Shown: one piece after another, positions 1-15,497 of the stretch
How the letters are laid out: every line of letters starts with the position of its first letter
Position numbering within the stretch: position 1 is the first letter of the stretch
Position numbers and translations under genes: made by a program
Source: Trichoplusia ni
Taxonomy: Eukaryota; Arthropoda; Insecta; Lepidoptera; Noctuidae
DNA length: 64,000 bases
Reading direction: 5' to 3'
Assembly (NCBI RefSeq): GCF_003590095.1
Contig: NC_039483.1
Location: 15,934,001 to 15,998,000 of the forward strand
The notes under the pieces: model-generated
Databases searched by the model: none
The model's input: only the letters and a program-made list of their open reading frames with translations
Told to the model about the DNA's origin: nothing

Positions 1-3000
1 CTAAACGGGCGTAATTGCCCTATTCACTGCAATGAATATTAAATCTTATTTTCTCCATCATACGTTACATAGTTGCTATTAAGTTGTGTGTCCCGATTGC
101 AGTCGCGTGATGTGGCGCAATAGATCGTCAGTGTTGGTTAACAAAGAACAGACGACGCATCAGACACTTGTTTAAAGTACCTTATTAAGGGCGGCCATTA
201 AAAATCAGTGATAAAATAAAAAACACGATGACTAGCAAGTATTGACATGTATGGTATGGTTGGATATCCATGCTGACAGTTTCAGTTTCATGCAAGAGTT
301 TGAAGAGTTCTGCAACACTAAAAAAAGAACGAGAAACGATCCAACCCTTGAGAAGATCAGCACGGCCAAATAATCATACTTACGCATAGATTTAAAATTA
401 ATTAGATCAAAATGACTGCGACTGCTAATGGACTCTTATAATCGTATTTCGACAACTGTAAGTCCATAATCCATTGGAAAATACCTCGAAGATATAAATA
501 ATTTATGAGAAAACTAGTAGTTCAAAGACGCTAACTAAAGTTTAGCTTACACGTGGATGATATCAAGTCCACGTGCGTCTAATGCCAGAGATAGTATAGA
601 TATACGTTACACTTTGCTGGTCTCACGTCCATAATTCATTTACGATAGGTACGTCTCAAATACTGTTAGATAAGCAACATAATAAGTGTATTCTGCCTAC
701 AAAGAACTACAAAATGTTCAGGAAAAATATCACACATTATTGGTAGAATATAAGTGGGACATTGCACTACGCGGCGTAGATGACTCCATTCCTCACGACT
801 GGATAGCACCATGCTGTGCCCTAGGTTGTATACCCGCGTTGTTCTGAGTCTGGATGTCTTGCGTATGTAATTCGAATGTTTGCGCGACACTAGAATTAGA
901 TACTGGAGTCGACATAAAAATAACAATAAAAGTTTTACTTTAAGAGCTAGCTGTTTAAATCGAAAAATATGTAACTAGGTTGATTTTCACAGTTAGATAG
1001 TAATTATCTTGTGATATACACGTATGCCAGTGAATAAAGTACTTCTTTATCATTTTTTATGATACATATATAGGTAGCAACAGCTAACCTCGGAAACGTT
1101 AGGAGGTGCCCAACTGGGGCCGTTAATTAAGAACTCTTGACAGACCTACTGAACCGTCAACCTCCGACATAAAATCCTCGAATAAATCCTTTTTCAAGTC
1201 ACACCAAGAGGTTTTAATGCATCGGTAGTGGAGATAACAGGAAACCACGCTGTATAATGATCGAAATCCGGTGTGGGGGAAGCTGGCTAAAAACAATATG
1301 GGAAAGGTCGAGTCAAAAGCAAATTAATAATTACTAGTATATCAAATCAAGAGTGGGCGTGGCTCCTATGTCATATATGTTATCACAAAACACGGAATTT
1401 TACTCTGCCTAGGCCTGTACAGGGCAGTAATATGTCCGCTCTTAATTCACAATACCCTACTTAACTGTGGTCTCTGTTGCTCTAGTTGAGCGACACAATC
1501 AGTGTACTGTAAGTATAAATAAATAATTCAGTAAATAATTAATTGCTTTTTAATTCAGCTATTACCTGTAGTGTCCTACGGCCTGTGTGTCTCTTAAATG
1601 CTTTATTTTTACCCCAGTAATTTATTATCTAAAATCTTCGTTATTTTTATTTACCCCGTTGTAGTTATTATTAGTTCAACTTTGAAAACTGACGGCGCTT
1701 TGACCTAAGATATGACCGTGAATTAGAAATAATTAATTTATACAGACCTAACTGTATAACATTTAATCGGTCAACGCTATCAATACAATATGAGTACAAT
1801 ATATTTGGCGCTCAAACTGACATTTTTAGAATTTTGACGTCTAAAACTCATACAGATTTTTGTGAATGAAAGGAATAAGAAACAAATATGGCTACCATTT
1901 GACAGCTAACTGTCATTACACAACACTTTGACGTTTAAAAACTGGTTGCGAATTTTGATACAGGTATATTCCATATTACAACGCGGCCTTTCACTAATTA
2001 CTGCTTGTACTTACTTTCAATTTTAATCAATATAAAGAGAGAGAGAAATTTTATTTTTGGTTTTAAACCTTTTTACCTTAACTTTACACCTTATTCGGAT
2101 GCCTACTTAAAAAGTCTTTTTGTGGATCATACTTAAAACGTTCAGTATTTGAAAATGGACATTCATATTTCATAAGTAATTTGTATTCTAAAATTAATAA
2201 TATTTACTTGTACCTAAAAGGTTTTGATGATTTTAATAAAAGGTAAATCGGAAAACCTTTATCAAATGATAAATCATGGTCACGTTAAACACGTGAAAGT
2301 ATACATAAAACAAATTAAAAATTAAAAAGTTTAAGGTTTTAATTGTTCAAAACTTTCTTCAAACGAGTCCAAAGAGGCCGTACACGGAATGCCTTTGTCT
2401 AGACTTCGTTACAAGTTGTGGTAAACTGAAAGTTCATTCGCCTCTTGTTTATGATACGCCAGTCACGTGAACCGATAAACGTGACAAATTCAACGAATAA
2501 GAATATTATATGATTAGGGAAAGATAAAGTTACCTACTTTTGTTATTAACATAAAAACTTGATATGAAATAAATGTATCACGTTTGGTGAAATGAAATCC
2601 GTTTGACTTTTAAAAATGTATCATTTGGGTAGTAGCATTTAGAGTCGTAATTATCTAAACTTTGGCATTTATTCATTCATAGGATACAAATTCAGACATA
2701 TTTTTGTCCTTACTTTGAATTGTATTCTAGCTTTCAAGTATATTAGTTATTCCAAATAAAAGAAAAAAATAAATTTTGTAAAATAGTTTGGCTTATTAAA
2801 ACTCGCAATTAAAAAGGTCCATTGAGATAAGGCTAAAGTGATAAATACTACAAAAACTATTTTTAATAAGTTTCCCGCATTAATAAATTTAATCTTTAAT
2901 CTAATCCTTGCACCTTTGCATCTTGCACACATGCACAAAGATACCCTTATGTACATTATAAAAAAAAAAGTTCAAAATATTTCTAAAATAAATAACAATT

Positions 3001-6000
3001 TCCGAGTACTTAATTAGTAGCTTAATTACCTTTCTACTGACTCAGCTCAGATAGTGGCACGGGTTTAAGATTATGACGTAAAGGAGAAATTTACAAAGAG
3101 TCCGTAATCATTTCTTATTTTTTTAAAGTTTGATAAGTGTTGATAAGGATAGCCCAGTGATAGTATAATGTGGTATAATGAGATTTGTTTTAGGTCCGGG
3201 GTTTAGAAACCTTGTGATATCATCATGTGATGCCAGTGACTCAACGCGGATTGACTTGGCCGGTATAAAAGGAGGTAGTAGAGAATAACGTTTACATTTT
3301 CTTGTTCGGGTTTACCGTTTAGAAAATAAATAGTTTTAAATTAATTAAAATAAATAAATAGAATAGTGTAATATAAAAAACAGACTTTGTGAGAGGACGC
3401 GAGGAAAGGTTAGGGAAGCTGTCTACAGTTGAATAATATTTAACTACAAAGACAATTTTGTTGAAAAATAACGCAGTTTTCTATAATTATCAGAATCATT
3501 GAGTAATCTGAAGTGCCTTAATCGCAAGCAAGAAGAAAATAATCAAAGAGAAAATTAAATTAAAACCATATACCTCAAATTCAAGGTTCGACTTAACTTA
3601 AATTCAAATCGGTTAATAATCATAATTTTCTTTGAAACCTCAGGAAGGAACTAAGTCTGAAAAATTAGAAAAACTCTCGTTACGTACCGCAGTCTATTTC
3701 CATCCACCCCTTTATTCTCTTTAAAGGTTAAATTCTCATTGTTCTATATTTTCGTTCATAATCAATATGTTTCAAATAAAAGTTTCCTATTGCACTTTTA
3801 GGTATTCCCGGAAACGAAGCTAAAATTAGATTCCTCGGAAGTATATGAAACATTCAAATATTCTTAAAATAAGAAAAAAGTTTCAAGTTCAGCGTTTCTA
3901 CGGCTTTGACCTTTAAAGGGCATTTTTTGTTATAAATCTACAAAGCACGAAGTTATTAGGTTTTTGTATTAATTTAACGGTTGTTTAGGTGTATAATGGT
4001 AAACCGCGTTTTAAGTGGAATATTAGAGGAAAATTTGGTCAAAAAGGAACTTTTAACCTTTAAACGGGAAATGTTCTCACCTGACCAAATACAACAATCG
4101 ACGCCTTAATTTAAGGATAAGTGTGTAATTATAATTATCTAACGTAGAGGAAATTCTTACCACCTGATAAGCGATAATCTTGATTATTAACTGAGATTTT
4201 GTATATTATTCTTCATCGATTCATGCATATTGTTCATTATCAGTTTGCAATCTGACTTTATTTTTATCCTTAGTCACTTTATGTATCACACACAGACATC
4301 CCTCATTAAATTAAAAAAAGAAACAGATCAATTTCCCATTCTCATTTCTTAACTATCAAATTATGGAACAGTAACATCGTATTTCGTCGTTTCTAGAATC
4401 CTTGATTATTAATTCATTGGCTTTTCATATCCCTCATCGTCCTGGCTGTTACAAGGTCAGGTTTAGGGACAACTAGGTCAAGGGCTCAGGGACTCGAGGG
4501 CATATTACGAACTTGTGTGGCGCGCGCATCGCGTCCGAACAGGGGAAGAAACCGGTACTTCAGTATAGATGTATTTGTTTTTTGTACGTGTTGTTGCCTA
4601 GAAACGGGCTTTAGCTGGACAACTTTTTCAATTACCTATATTTTGTTGTGAAAACTGTTGACAGGCGCTATATATTTATGGTCATTTTTGTCTCTCCGTG
4701 GTCTTTCATTCTAAAGCCAAACTATTGAGAGTGGAATAGCTGTAGACTTTTGACCGGATATCAAACCTCTATCACTTTGAAGCTGTAAAAACACGTGTAA
4801 ACTGACACCCTTACAATATTAATATAAGAAGTACAACCTAGTGACCCCGCGCCAGTCCGTCGCCTCCGTGGAGGTTACATTACTGTCTAACCTTCATAGT
4901 ACTGAGTACATTCAAGACGGCAAGCAATCATTATAGCAGGTGTCATGTCCTATACATAGACCAATAACTATAATGTAGTCATTACTTGTGGTTTTTAGAG
5001 GTCTTGTATTCATGGCTAACATTATTAATATGTATAAACTATACAGCAACTTTAGTATCTGGTTAAAAGCTGTATTTAGGAGCCTCAATTGGAAACAGTT
5101 CCTGAATTTCAGAAGCTTAGATTGAAGAAAGTATTTCAGTAAGATCTCTTTGAAACGATCATTCATATGATCTTGCATACGTATTAAAATATAAAAAACC
5201 AATAAGTAAATATTAGATCATCTTTCACTTGCCCTTAACCCATTTTTTATTTGGGGTGGGAGCAACGAGTCTTCTTCCATACCTTTCAATCTGACGTCAT
5301 CTCACAAGAAACTCTTTCCAGCCATTTCGTCGTTTCTTTGGTCGTCCTCTTCCCCTATATCCAATAAGTAAATACTAGAACCTTCTTATATACATATATT
5401 AATATCCTTGACATTGAAACAACACGTGAACATCGAGAATTCTAATTAGCCGTCCATGCAGTTCCCATTCATGCTTACCTGCCACTTTCCATACCCACAA
5501 CTGCTATTGTCCCGAAATAAACTGCTATAAACGAACGTACATGTATATGTGTTATGTGTACGTAAGGTGTTGTATGGTAAGCGAGTGGGTGCCAACGTGA
5601 CATACGAAATGTATGTGAAGTTTGTATTCCGGATAAATCCGGATTTGTATCGACTTTTGAGTTAATATAAGGCCACGTTTGCCTTTTAAAGACTATTTAA
5701 TTTTAATTCGTTGTTTATACGATGTGGCAAAATAAGTCTTTTGTTAATTTTTGGGTTTAGGGGAATTCAGTGTGAAAAGTAGTGTTTTATAAGAATTCCT
5801 CTGATATTTGATCTCAAAATTTAACAGTTACCAGTTTTTAATCACATTTATTTTGGAAATGCAATTTGTGAAATATTCTTGAAACTGGACCCGGATATGT
5901 TACAAAGATCCGGTACATTTTTTTAAATTTAATTATGCAACATTACTTATTAGGTAGTATTAGTGAAACTAGAAGTAATTAAAATTCCGGACGACCTTGT

Positions 6001-9000
6001 TAAATTAAAACTACGAACTTTGCGAACCGATCCCAAACCGCAACTGTTATGAAAACGGCAATGAGATCCCCCTTATCTCCGATACTGGAACAAGTCGTCT
6101 CAAAATAAATCGACATCGAAATGTCTAATCGGGCACTCACTAATAATATCAGGTTCGTGTATATTAAGTACTCTGTCCCAGCATGGGAGGGCACGTGTCG
6201 ACGGCAGTCACGTTGCCGACCACGAGGCGCCTTACGTAAACTACAGAACGAAGTAACCGACGTCGTGACGTAACGCGCGATAACCGCACTTGTGGAGTCG
6301 TGCTACAATACAAACTGAACTCTACAACACCAGTGACACACATGCCTTTAGGTGGCCACTTTAGAATTTAACTGATGAATAATGCTGGGAGTTTTCCGAG
6401 GAGAATTTATTTACAACTAGAAGCTGCTTCGTCAGACCATCAGGATTTTTTTTTTCTTGGATTGTAAACGAGATGGATTAAACAATAAAATGATAACTTC
6501 TACTTTGAAGTTTGACGAAAAACTACTGATAAGAAAATGTTTTTGATGACGCTTCGCATACTGTAAAAACATTAAGGATAAAAAATTCGATGCTTGAAAA
6601 AAGCATTTAAAATAATCTAAGCACTGTTTGATGCACGAATGTCATGAAAAATGGCACGAAGTCTCTATCTCAATGGAATTTTAAAATATCCAAAATTTCT
6701 TAACCCGCCTTTGACCTTGTTGCATAGCTAAAATTCGAGTTACTGCATCTGAAAGTTTGCGCAAAAATCTCACCGTGCTCTTATTCGGTTGTTGCAGGGA
6801 AACTGCTCTACAAACTCAAGGCTCCAAATTTTAATAAATTCAATAGCGTATTTCTAAACACCATATTTTGACGTGATTTTGACCTTGCTCAAAAACAGCA
6901 CACAGCTTGGTTGCCCATTGATTCACTGCAATAATTCTGCATTCTTTTGGTCATTTTATTCACTTGGGTATACGACCCCGGAAATACGATGTTTTAGGTT
7001 AATGACTCAAATTGAGTGTGAAAAACCTAGCTATTTATATCGATTAAATCTTTATTTTGGCCAGTTCAGATGAAATAATAGTTTATACCTTACTCGGGTT
7101 AGAAATAAGTTATACCTTAAAATCAATGTTCAAAAAATTTGTTGAATCAGTTACAAAAATTTCCACAAGTAGTGTTATGTGCAAGTCCACGGGCTCAAAA
7201 GAATCCTTACACACACACCCGCGGAAACAAACTGCAGTCCTCGAAAGAAAATTGTGCACACCACTAACCATGAACAGTCAGAGCTTTGAACAACATGAAT
7301 TTAATTAGATAAATAGATACTTTTTTTGCGCATCAGACCTTTGGTTTTAGGAATGCATATCGTTTTACTATCTGTTAAGCTTATCAAATGTGAAAGTGTG
7401 ACGTCACAAGCAAATTTGGGTTGTGTGTATGCCCACCGTGCCCACAACGGTGTATCCGAGCCCGCACATACATGCTAAGCTATTAAACTCTACAATTGTC
7501 CGTATATTAATAATGAGTAAAATATTCTTAAGTAACAAAGCATAAATCAAAAACAATGTTTCAGCTTACCATAGTACGAGAATACGAAAATATATATGAA
7601 TACAGTCACGTTTTCCACTTTTATTTTGCAAACTGACTAAAGCTTTTCGAAGTTTCTAGTAAACTAAATTGCCTTACCTATGTAAATAGTACTGTGTGTG
7701 ATTTTATATTTGATTCTATTTTGAGCAACATATTCTAATTCTGTCACGTGCCTGATTTGATATCTGATATACACGTTGCAGTTTTGAATATTGTAATATT
7801 TTGGTTATACGTATGAATAACTTTGTTCAAGCAGAGAGCAAGTTTTCCTATAAATGTAAAGACCTTAAATGCCAGTAAGTATTTTTACACGCTTTTTTTT
7901 TGCTTTCGAATCTCTGTTCTTCCTTTTTTATATCAACGGATTTCAGGAAAAACAAATGAGAAATTGGAAAGACAAATGAACGTACAAAAAATGTTTGAAG
8001 TGCACTGGCTGGACGTCCGATAAAGGAAAAAAAGAAAGTGATGTGCGTGGGTCACCCTCGCCGAGTCTGTCAGTGACTCATACACAGCAAAAAGACTAAT
8101 TTCCTTTTTCGTCGCGTAGGTATCTCATCTCAAATGCAGAATATTTAAGTATAAAAGATTTTTCGAATCGATCGATTTTTATCCGGTGGAAATCCTAAAG
8201 GATACTGCTTCCTTCGCGTCGTGGTCCGGCTAGAAACACCAAAGTTCCTTCTTCTACCGGGGATCAACCCGCTTACCGTGGACTTTCACGGTGCGAACTT
8301 TATCTTCGTTAAAAAGAAATTTATCCGCACCGAAACTTCGCAAGCCACTATCGATTCATGAGTTCATAGTACAGGCAATTTCAGGAATACATTCGCAATC
8401 TAGCTTGGTCTTCTACAACCTCTTGAGCATAACAAGGCCTCCAATACTTCACAATTCTGATATCAAAGGACAACTTCTGTGCCGTATCAGCAAATTAGTC
8501 ATAGCTCGAAGAATTACAAATTGCCTTCCTATTCGTTATTTGCATCTCATTCATATTCAAAGTGTACATGTGTAAGCATTGTAACATAATTATGTATAAC
8601 ACATTTATGTTTATAATTTATTAACGAAGTTTACAAATAACTACATTATGTTTAGGGTCGCTTGATAGCTGTAATCGTTGCGAATCGGAGTGTGCGAGAC
8701 GATGGCCATTGAGATTAATTACAATAAGTAGGTATTGACAATTATGCAGCCATTAATACAAACTAAGTAATTCGAAGACATTTTTGACGAATAGGTAGAA
8801 AATCGTTCATTTGGGGATCGTTCTAATACAAAACCAGTCCGGGTGCTCTATAAATGGATTTCTTCTGAATTTCAAGGTATAGAACCACGAAACAATGATA
8901 AACTATATTCAGGAGTACAACAAAAAAAAGGACGAATTACAAAATTAACCTTAACATTTAGTCATTAAAGTTGCTTTTGAACTGTAAAGTGTGCCCAGTG

Positions 9001-12000
9001 AAGTGCGTTAGCCAAAACGCACAATGTTTACAACAAGATGCGATACACCTGCTATAATTATGTGCGATGACGTCACGATACACGTGCTGCTCTAATTGCA
9101 TTGTTTGCGGGCTCCGGTGACAATGTCGCGAATTACAACAGCCAGTACTAATGACGTGTTCTATTACTGGAACGTGTGCAGGGTATTTCTAAGTATGCTC
9201 ATCATTATCATTAATCCTACTAACCCTATTATAGACCGCATGCTATTTAATAACGATTTAGGAAGATCAATCTTACGACTTTGTTTAGACGCTGTCAATT
9301 TCGAAATTAAATTGTCAGTGCTACAGATGTAGGAAAAAGATGACGCTATACACGGCATATAGTCGCATCCCGCTTTCACAAATGTAACTAACGTCTTACT
9401 TTACAAGTGGTGGTAGGCGAGCATCTAAATAACGTGCGACATGAATTGCTATGGATTGCCGTGCACTGACTAAATGAAGGAGACGTTGTACGGTGATGGA
9501 GGTTTAATCAGTAATAGTCTGACGGTTTTTCCCCAAGGAGGTGGCTGTCCATGAGGATAAACCAACTTTAACAAAAAAAAACTGCAAGACGAGCGCTAAG
9601 TTTAAAAAATGATATAAATTAGATTCTATTTTACCATACAATGCATATTAATAGGTGAATTACGTCAACAATGCAGTCGTAAGTGTTATCGTTATAAATA
9701 GCATTCTAATTGTAATTGCCGCTGATTGGGAGCTACACCTATTTAATATAAATACGTTCCAAGAAACAATGTTGGATTTTGTTGAAGAAAACATGATTAT
9801 ACAGTTAACTCCTCAAGTGAAAATAAGAAATTACGAGTCTCATTTGTTTTAGTAATTCCTAGTTTAATACTTGACGACTCTTTTTAAATAACTTTATTTG
9901 TCTCTACTTTAATGTACAGCTTACAATAAAGACTGTTAAATTCTATTTTCAATAAAAAGCTATGAAATTTGTCAACAGTCAAACTCAAAAATGCAGGCAC
10001 GAAAATATTGATTTAATGCTACATTATCAGTTTTGACAAAGCTTAAAGATTGATTTGATTGCAATAAATAAATTACAAATGTAATCTCAAATCAAAATAA
10101 CATTGCGATATGTTTTGCTCAGATGGTTGGAAGTTGTAATTAATTAATAGAAAATCTCGTGTAGTAGAGCGAGGAAAATCTTAGTCGTATTAATTAAATC
10201 TACGATTCTACAAAAGGGTTGGAACGTGTTGACTCATGCATAAATATACTCCTTCACTGACGAGGGATGCATAGCGGAAAATAGCGTTAAGAATATTATT
10301 ACTACGTTAAGAGCAGTACGCGTACTAGAGTTTAAATCAGAACTATTTTGGTTTCGATTGCATCATTAAAAACACATATCGTTTTTCTATTAACCACTGG
10401 CATGAAAAATGGAAAGAAAGTGGATAGGCAATTGCCCTGCATTGGAATAGAAAAAAAAGTAGTATTGAAAGACTTACATTTTGAAAAAAGAAGTCCTTTT
10501 TAATAATGTCTTAAGCAAAAAAATGCAGTGTCAAATACATCTCTTTACTAGGCATAGGCAAAGGTCTCTAACATACAGCCAACCAATAAAAAATGCACAA
10601 AAATATCAATCGATTGACAGCCCTATATTCATATAACAGTGTTGAGTGCGTTCACACAGTAAGTGGATGCTATTCACGACACGTGCTCCGTATTCTGTGC
10701 TACAGACTGTACACGTGTGATGAATGTACTGCCTTGAACTGATGACTAATGAACCCTTCGTACTATACTATCATTTACATCGTTAGGACCTTAACTGAGT
10801 GATATGTTTTGTTTTCATTGCGCGCTTTGTTGCTATTCGGGTAGGTATGACGAATTTTAACGCGCAATGTTTAATGTACACATATTTATAACATGTCGTT
10901 ATGATTATTAGTGATAATCACATAAAATCAAGTGAACAAGATAAAACATAAAGTCACTTAATATAATTAAGCAGATTAAACACTTCAATTGTTATCTATA
11001 AAAATATTTTATCAAAACGCTGTAGAAAATTATACCGATGAAATAAACTCCTGAAGTCACCGCTAATGGCGCCCAACAGTTGTCGTCAAAAACTCAAAAA
11101 TAAAAAAACTAAATATCGACTTAAATATCAATACCTTTAAAATGTTCTTGGTATGTCCAAATGCATAATTAAAAGTCCTTTATCTGCATTTAAATCAAAG
11201 TAATTAATGTGAAGGAAAAACTGCTCCACAATTCTGAATACCGACGAAACTAGTTTACGCGACTCGTGACTGTGATGTGTTTACGACATTCAAGAACGCA
11301 TAAACTATTATACAGCAAGTTGCATTTAGCACGCAATTACTTAGTACTACAATCTTGCAATATTATCTGTACTTGTCAAAGCTATGCTTAAACCAACAAA
11401 ACCTGTTTTACATCGTAAAGTGTATTGTCTTCTTCGACGAACATTTTCTTTGTCATAGTACTGCCTTTAGGTGCAAAAAAATAGCCACTTCGACGCAGAC
11501 TGGCCCAGCTACCGCTTCAGCTCATGATTAAGTACCATAGTTGGATCCGAAACTAGAGAAGCTATCCCGGTAAATTGGCGCGATTAACCGGTATTCAATA
11601 AATAATTATGAATCCAACACACGAAAGTTATTGTTCTAATAAATAGAACAGACCTATCACTACCATTATTGCAAGCAGATGGTTTCTGTTTGGAAACTCA
11701 TATAAGGATACTCCGGCATGAACAGCAATTTGTGTCAATATAAAGGTTGGTTTTTTTAAATTCTTTCTTACACATGTACTGCAGTTTTATATCTGTCTCA
11801 TTTGCTTGACACGAATGATGAAATTTGTTCTAAAAATAGCAGTTATTTTTACTTTTAATTATTTCTCAGTCTATATTTAGCTCATTTGGTTTCAACACGA
11901 CTGGTTAACCTAAAAATAACCGTTATGAGAACTGCTTATAAGTGGTATAGTAGCAGTTTAATTTAAATTAAAGTTTAATTGTAATCGCTAACATTGGCAT

Positions 12001-12549
12001 AATATTCCGTGTATTTTGTACCCATTGGTTTTCCCAGTACACGGATAAATTGGCGTGCAAACTCTAGAACACACAATTTATACTAGTTCTGTATGCTTGG
12101 GACAATCCATCGACCTAGTTTATCCGACGTTTCCAGATTGGACCCTCCCCACATCACGTAACGTCTCAACAACATCTGCAAGTGCAGGATCCAATTGACT
12201 GGGAATTGGAACGAAATGTCACATGGACTTAAAGGAGAACGAATTTGAGAACTTCATAGCATTTACAGCTTTGTCGTGAACGGTGGCTCTCAGTGCAAGA
12301 TAATTTTATAAATATTTTTTTTGATATTTGACAAATGAGGACGGATCAAAGAGAATATGCTAGCATCCAACAGAAGTGGAAAACAAATTGTCAGAAGAAG
12401 TTCAAAGGTTAAAAAAAAAAGTATGGATGTAGGGAATCTTACTTAGAGAAAGATAGTTGAGTTTATGAACAAATGAAATTCGTTAATCAGCTCTAAGTAA
12501 TTACGAATAATGATTAATAGTCTAGCCGAGTACGAAGTGGTCTAGGAGA
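1..12549. other. Non-coding stretch, no supported gene
   Basis: All open frames here are short, AT-driven and without recognisable protein similarity. A TATA-like TATAAAAG lies near 3265, but I see no gene after it. The segment around 740-920 shares short blocks (for example TTCTGAGTCTGG and GAATGTTTG) with 46890-46990 and may be old repeat tail. Around 8160-8340 the sequence is locally more GC-rich but gives no exon I can support. It may be intergenic DNA or a long intron of a gene lying outside the window. Confidence 0.6.
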
Positions 12550-12603
12550 TTGAACGACATTTTAGGCTTTTAAATATCGTTGAAATCCTAAAATGCCGTT
12601 CAA
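12550..12603. repeat. Short hairpin, 17-bp arms
   Basis: Arms 12550-12566 (TTGAACGACATTTTAGG) and 12587-12603 are reverse complements with one mismatch, separated by a 20-nt loop. The size is near that of a short pre-miRNA stem but below the usual 22-bp duplex, so a chance or relic hairpin is as likely. Confidence 0.6.
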
Positions 12604-14024
12604 CCTTTATTGAAACCGACGAAACTTGGCAGCCCTACTAATACTCAAAACACGAGACCGTAAAAAGTAAGCACGGGATTTATTTCTATACCCTTTCAAA
12701 GGTGAGTTGGAAAGTTTGTACAAAACTCCATTATTTCGGATTTAACCGTAAGTAAGGGTTGAGCTTAATTCAATCCGGAAACTTTTAACCTTTCAAGTAC
12801 TGTCCTAGTTGTTAGTGCACGAATTTTAACTATTACTTATTTTGGCTTATTAAAAATAGCTGACAGATATGGAAAATAATTTCATCTTCATTACAGTTTG
12901 ACGTTTCTTGTAAGATCCTGATCATACGTATAATTTTCAACAATTGTATCGTGTTAAAGAATAAAATTCAATAATTATTTAGTGTTATATTAATTTACTT
13001 AATCCACATTGACTTTAAGTCGTGCTGTGAATTATGTGCCGTTAATAGACTGCAATCTGCATGGATTTTGTAAGTTTTCATTTAATTTGTATTTTGCCTG
13101 GATCCTTGGAAGTTAGTTTATATTTTTAATTGAAAGTTTAAAATAGAATTTGCCTTAACACCTACTGGAATTCTACGGCATCCGCCCGTGGTAGCAATAA
13201 TCCCTCGATATTAATACACCTAGTGCAAATTCACTTATTAATATTAACTTAAATAGATTAATGTAATTAGCATACGTTTGATTTTAATTGTCTGGACAAT
13301 TAAGGCGTATTGGGCGAGTCTTTAACGATTGGTCGTGCTATTTTTATATTTTTCTCAAAAGCAGTGACATTTTGGAACCACTAGTGCGGTATTTTAAAAC
13401 TTTTAGCGCCTAATGTTTACAAGTACTAAACTTAATACCCTATTTTAAGAACTTTATCGTGGACTTTGGGGTAAAGTCTTGTATTTCTTTCTGTACATCT
13501 TCTTTCGAGATGACTTTATGCAAAAATCACGTTTCGTTTTCCTGATGGAATTATTGCATTAATGCTTTTGTTACGTAATATGGACGTAACGTTTGTAGTA
13601 AAATTATCGGAACTTATTTTATCGTCTTTGTGTATAGGTATTGCAGGTGCCATTTTTATACTTACTTATAATAGGCATTATGCCTCCTATCCATGAGTCA
13701 CGAATCACGAGGCATTTACGAGGACTAGCTACGATATGTTTATTATAGGTATGTATGTAAAAGTAAAAGTCGACAGCTAAACCATGAAAAGAGTTTATCA
13801 ACATACGCCAAGTTCAAGTTCAAAGAAAGTTGTTAACATTAAATAAAAAAATCCTTGCCGGAAAAATCAACGACCGGCCGCAACAACACAATGAAAACTC
13901 GCCGGAACAATTCCGTTCAACACCCAACTAAGTCCTTTGTGACATAACCTCAAAATTAATACGAATTAATCTTCAAGAAAACCATACAAAATCCAACAGT
14001 CGGGTATACCCGCAAATAGAGTCA

Positions 14025-14225
14025 GGCGATACGAACGTGAGCTGGCGAACGTATCGATGTGTGCGTGCGAACAACGTTACGTGTTTTACGTGTCGCCGAT
14101 GTGTGTGTGCGCTCGGTCACGTTTCGCGCGGCGTGTGGAGGACGCGGCGACGGCGCGTGCAGCCCCCGCGCACCCCGCGCGCCACCCCCCTCGTCCGCGC
14201 CGCTGTCACGTGTTACCGAGGTGTT
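14025..14225. promoter_or_regulatory. CpG-rich block, possible promoter
   Basis: About 200 bp is strikingly rich in CG dinucleotides (runs such as GCGCGGCG and CGCGGCGACGGCGCG) within strongly AT-rich flanks. It contains a CACGTG E-box near 14206. Overlapping open frames on both strands here are a by-product of high GC. A promoter or untranslated first exon is a reasonable inference, but I cannot tell the strand or the gene. Confidence 0.35.
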
Positions 14226-15497
14226 ATTTTCGCTTCGCTTTCGCCACAAATCACTATAATATCTAGATGTCGAATTGATAGAATTTGTACTTCTTTATCA
14301 CAGCCTCGACGGTTATTTGGCATGGTAATTAATTACACTATCAGTCCTTAATTCTGTGGCATAACTACATAAGGGAAATTTACTCGGGGATTAAGTATTA
14401 TACGTTATACTTAGGTATTTAAGCCCTAGAAGTGGTAGGAGATTAACATTTGAGAGCTAATTTAGTAAAAAAACAGAACCGTAGTATGAGTGACTTCGCC
14501 ATGTCAATTAACAATTATGATGAGGCCTGGGAGAAAGTAAGGATAAATTTCGATAAAATTCAAAACAGCAGAATACGCATTTTATTACTTTATATTAAAA
14601 AATACCAAGGTCATTCGCCGAATACAGATTCTATGAATTCATTAATCACAAATCGCTAAACGGAAAATCGGACGTAAGAATAATAATGATAAGCTCTGAA
14701 ACATTTTGTAGCATTGAACTCTGTTCTATAAATAGAAATAAACAAGTTACTATGACGTCATCTCGCGCATGTGGCACAGATTTACTGGCTGTGTGCTGAC
14801 CATGCGATTTGTTGCAATATAATACATAACAATTAAATATGAGTAATATTTTTTGAATAAGTATATGTATACATACAATATTGAGAAAAGTTTTACACTC
14901 GATATTATATCGGTTCGGTACTATACGGTTGAATGGAACGTTAAGACTTACCTACTGCAATAAAACTAAAAGTTACTTGCAATCGACAGTTTATTAAAAT
15001 TATTAACGACATTTTTTGATAAATTTTGATTTCAATCGCATGACTTTTCTAGGCGTGGTAACAGCCTATCAGTTAATCAAGATAGATAGGATGGATATCT
15101 TAAGTCAGGCTCTTTTCAAGGTCAAATGCTCCATGACCCATGTGTAATGTGCTAACGCACAAAAACTTAATGGCTACATGTGTTAAGTGGCGCCTTGTTT
15201 GACGCTTATCGTTTAAATGTCACGGGAGGAGTAGGGATATTGTTATTTTTGTCGACCGTGCGATTTTTTTGATACGCGTTTATGAAAGTAATTTGCCATT
15301 AAATTTAAAAAGGATAACGTTAGGTTTGTGCGTTTGATCTGAAGTCGGATTCAAGAACCGAGAAAAGATCATATTTAAACAAGATTGTACTGAGATTTAA
15401 AGATAATTGTAGAGATGGTGATTGTTTTAGAAAAGAGAATCTGTACAGAATTAATATATTGACAGACATAAAAACAGACGTACTTTTGTCCTTAATT

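Noticed and set aside
14022..14351. Several overlapping open frames on both strands
   Set aside because: They arise from high GC content lacking stop codons; the products are Arg/Pro-rich with no domain and no splice context.
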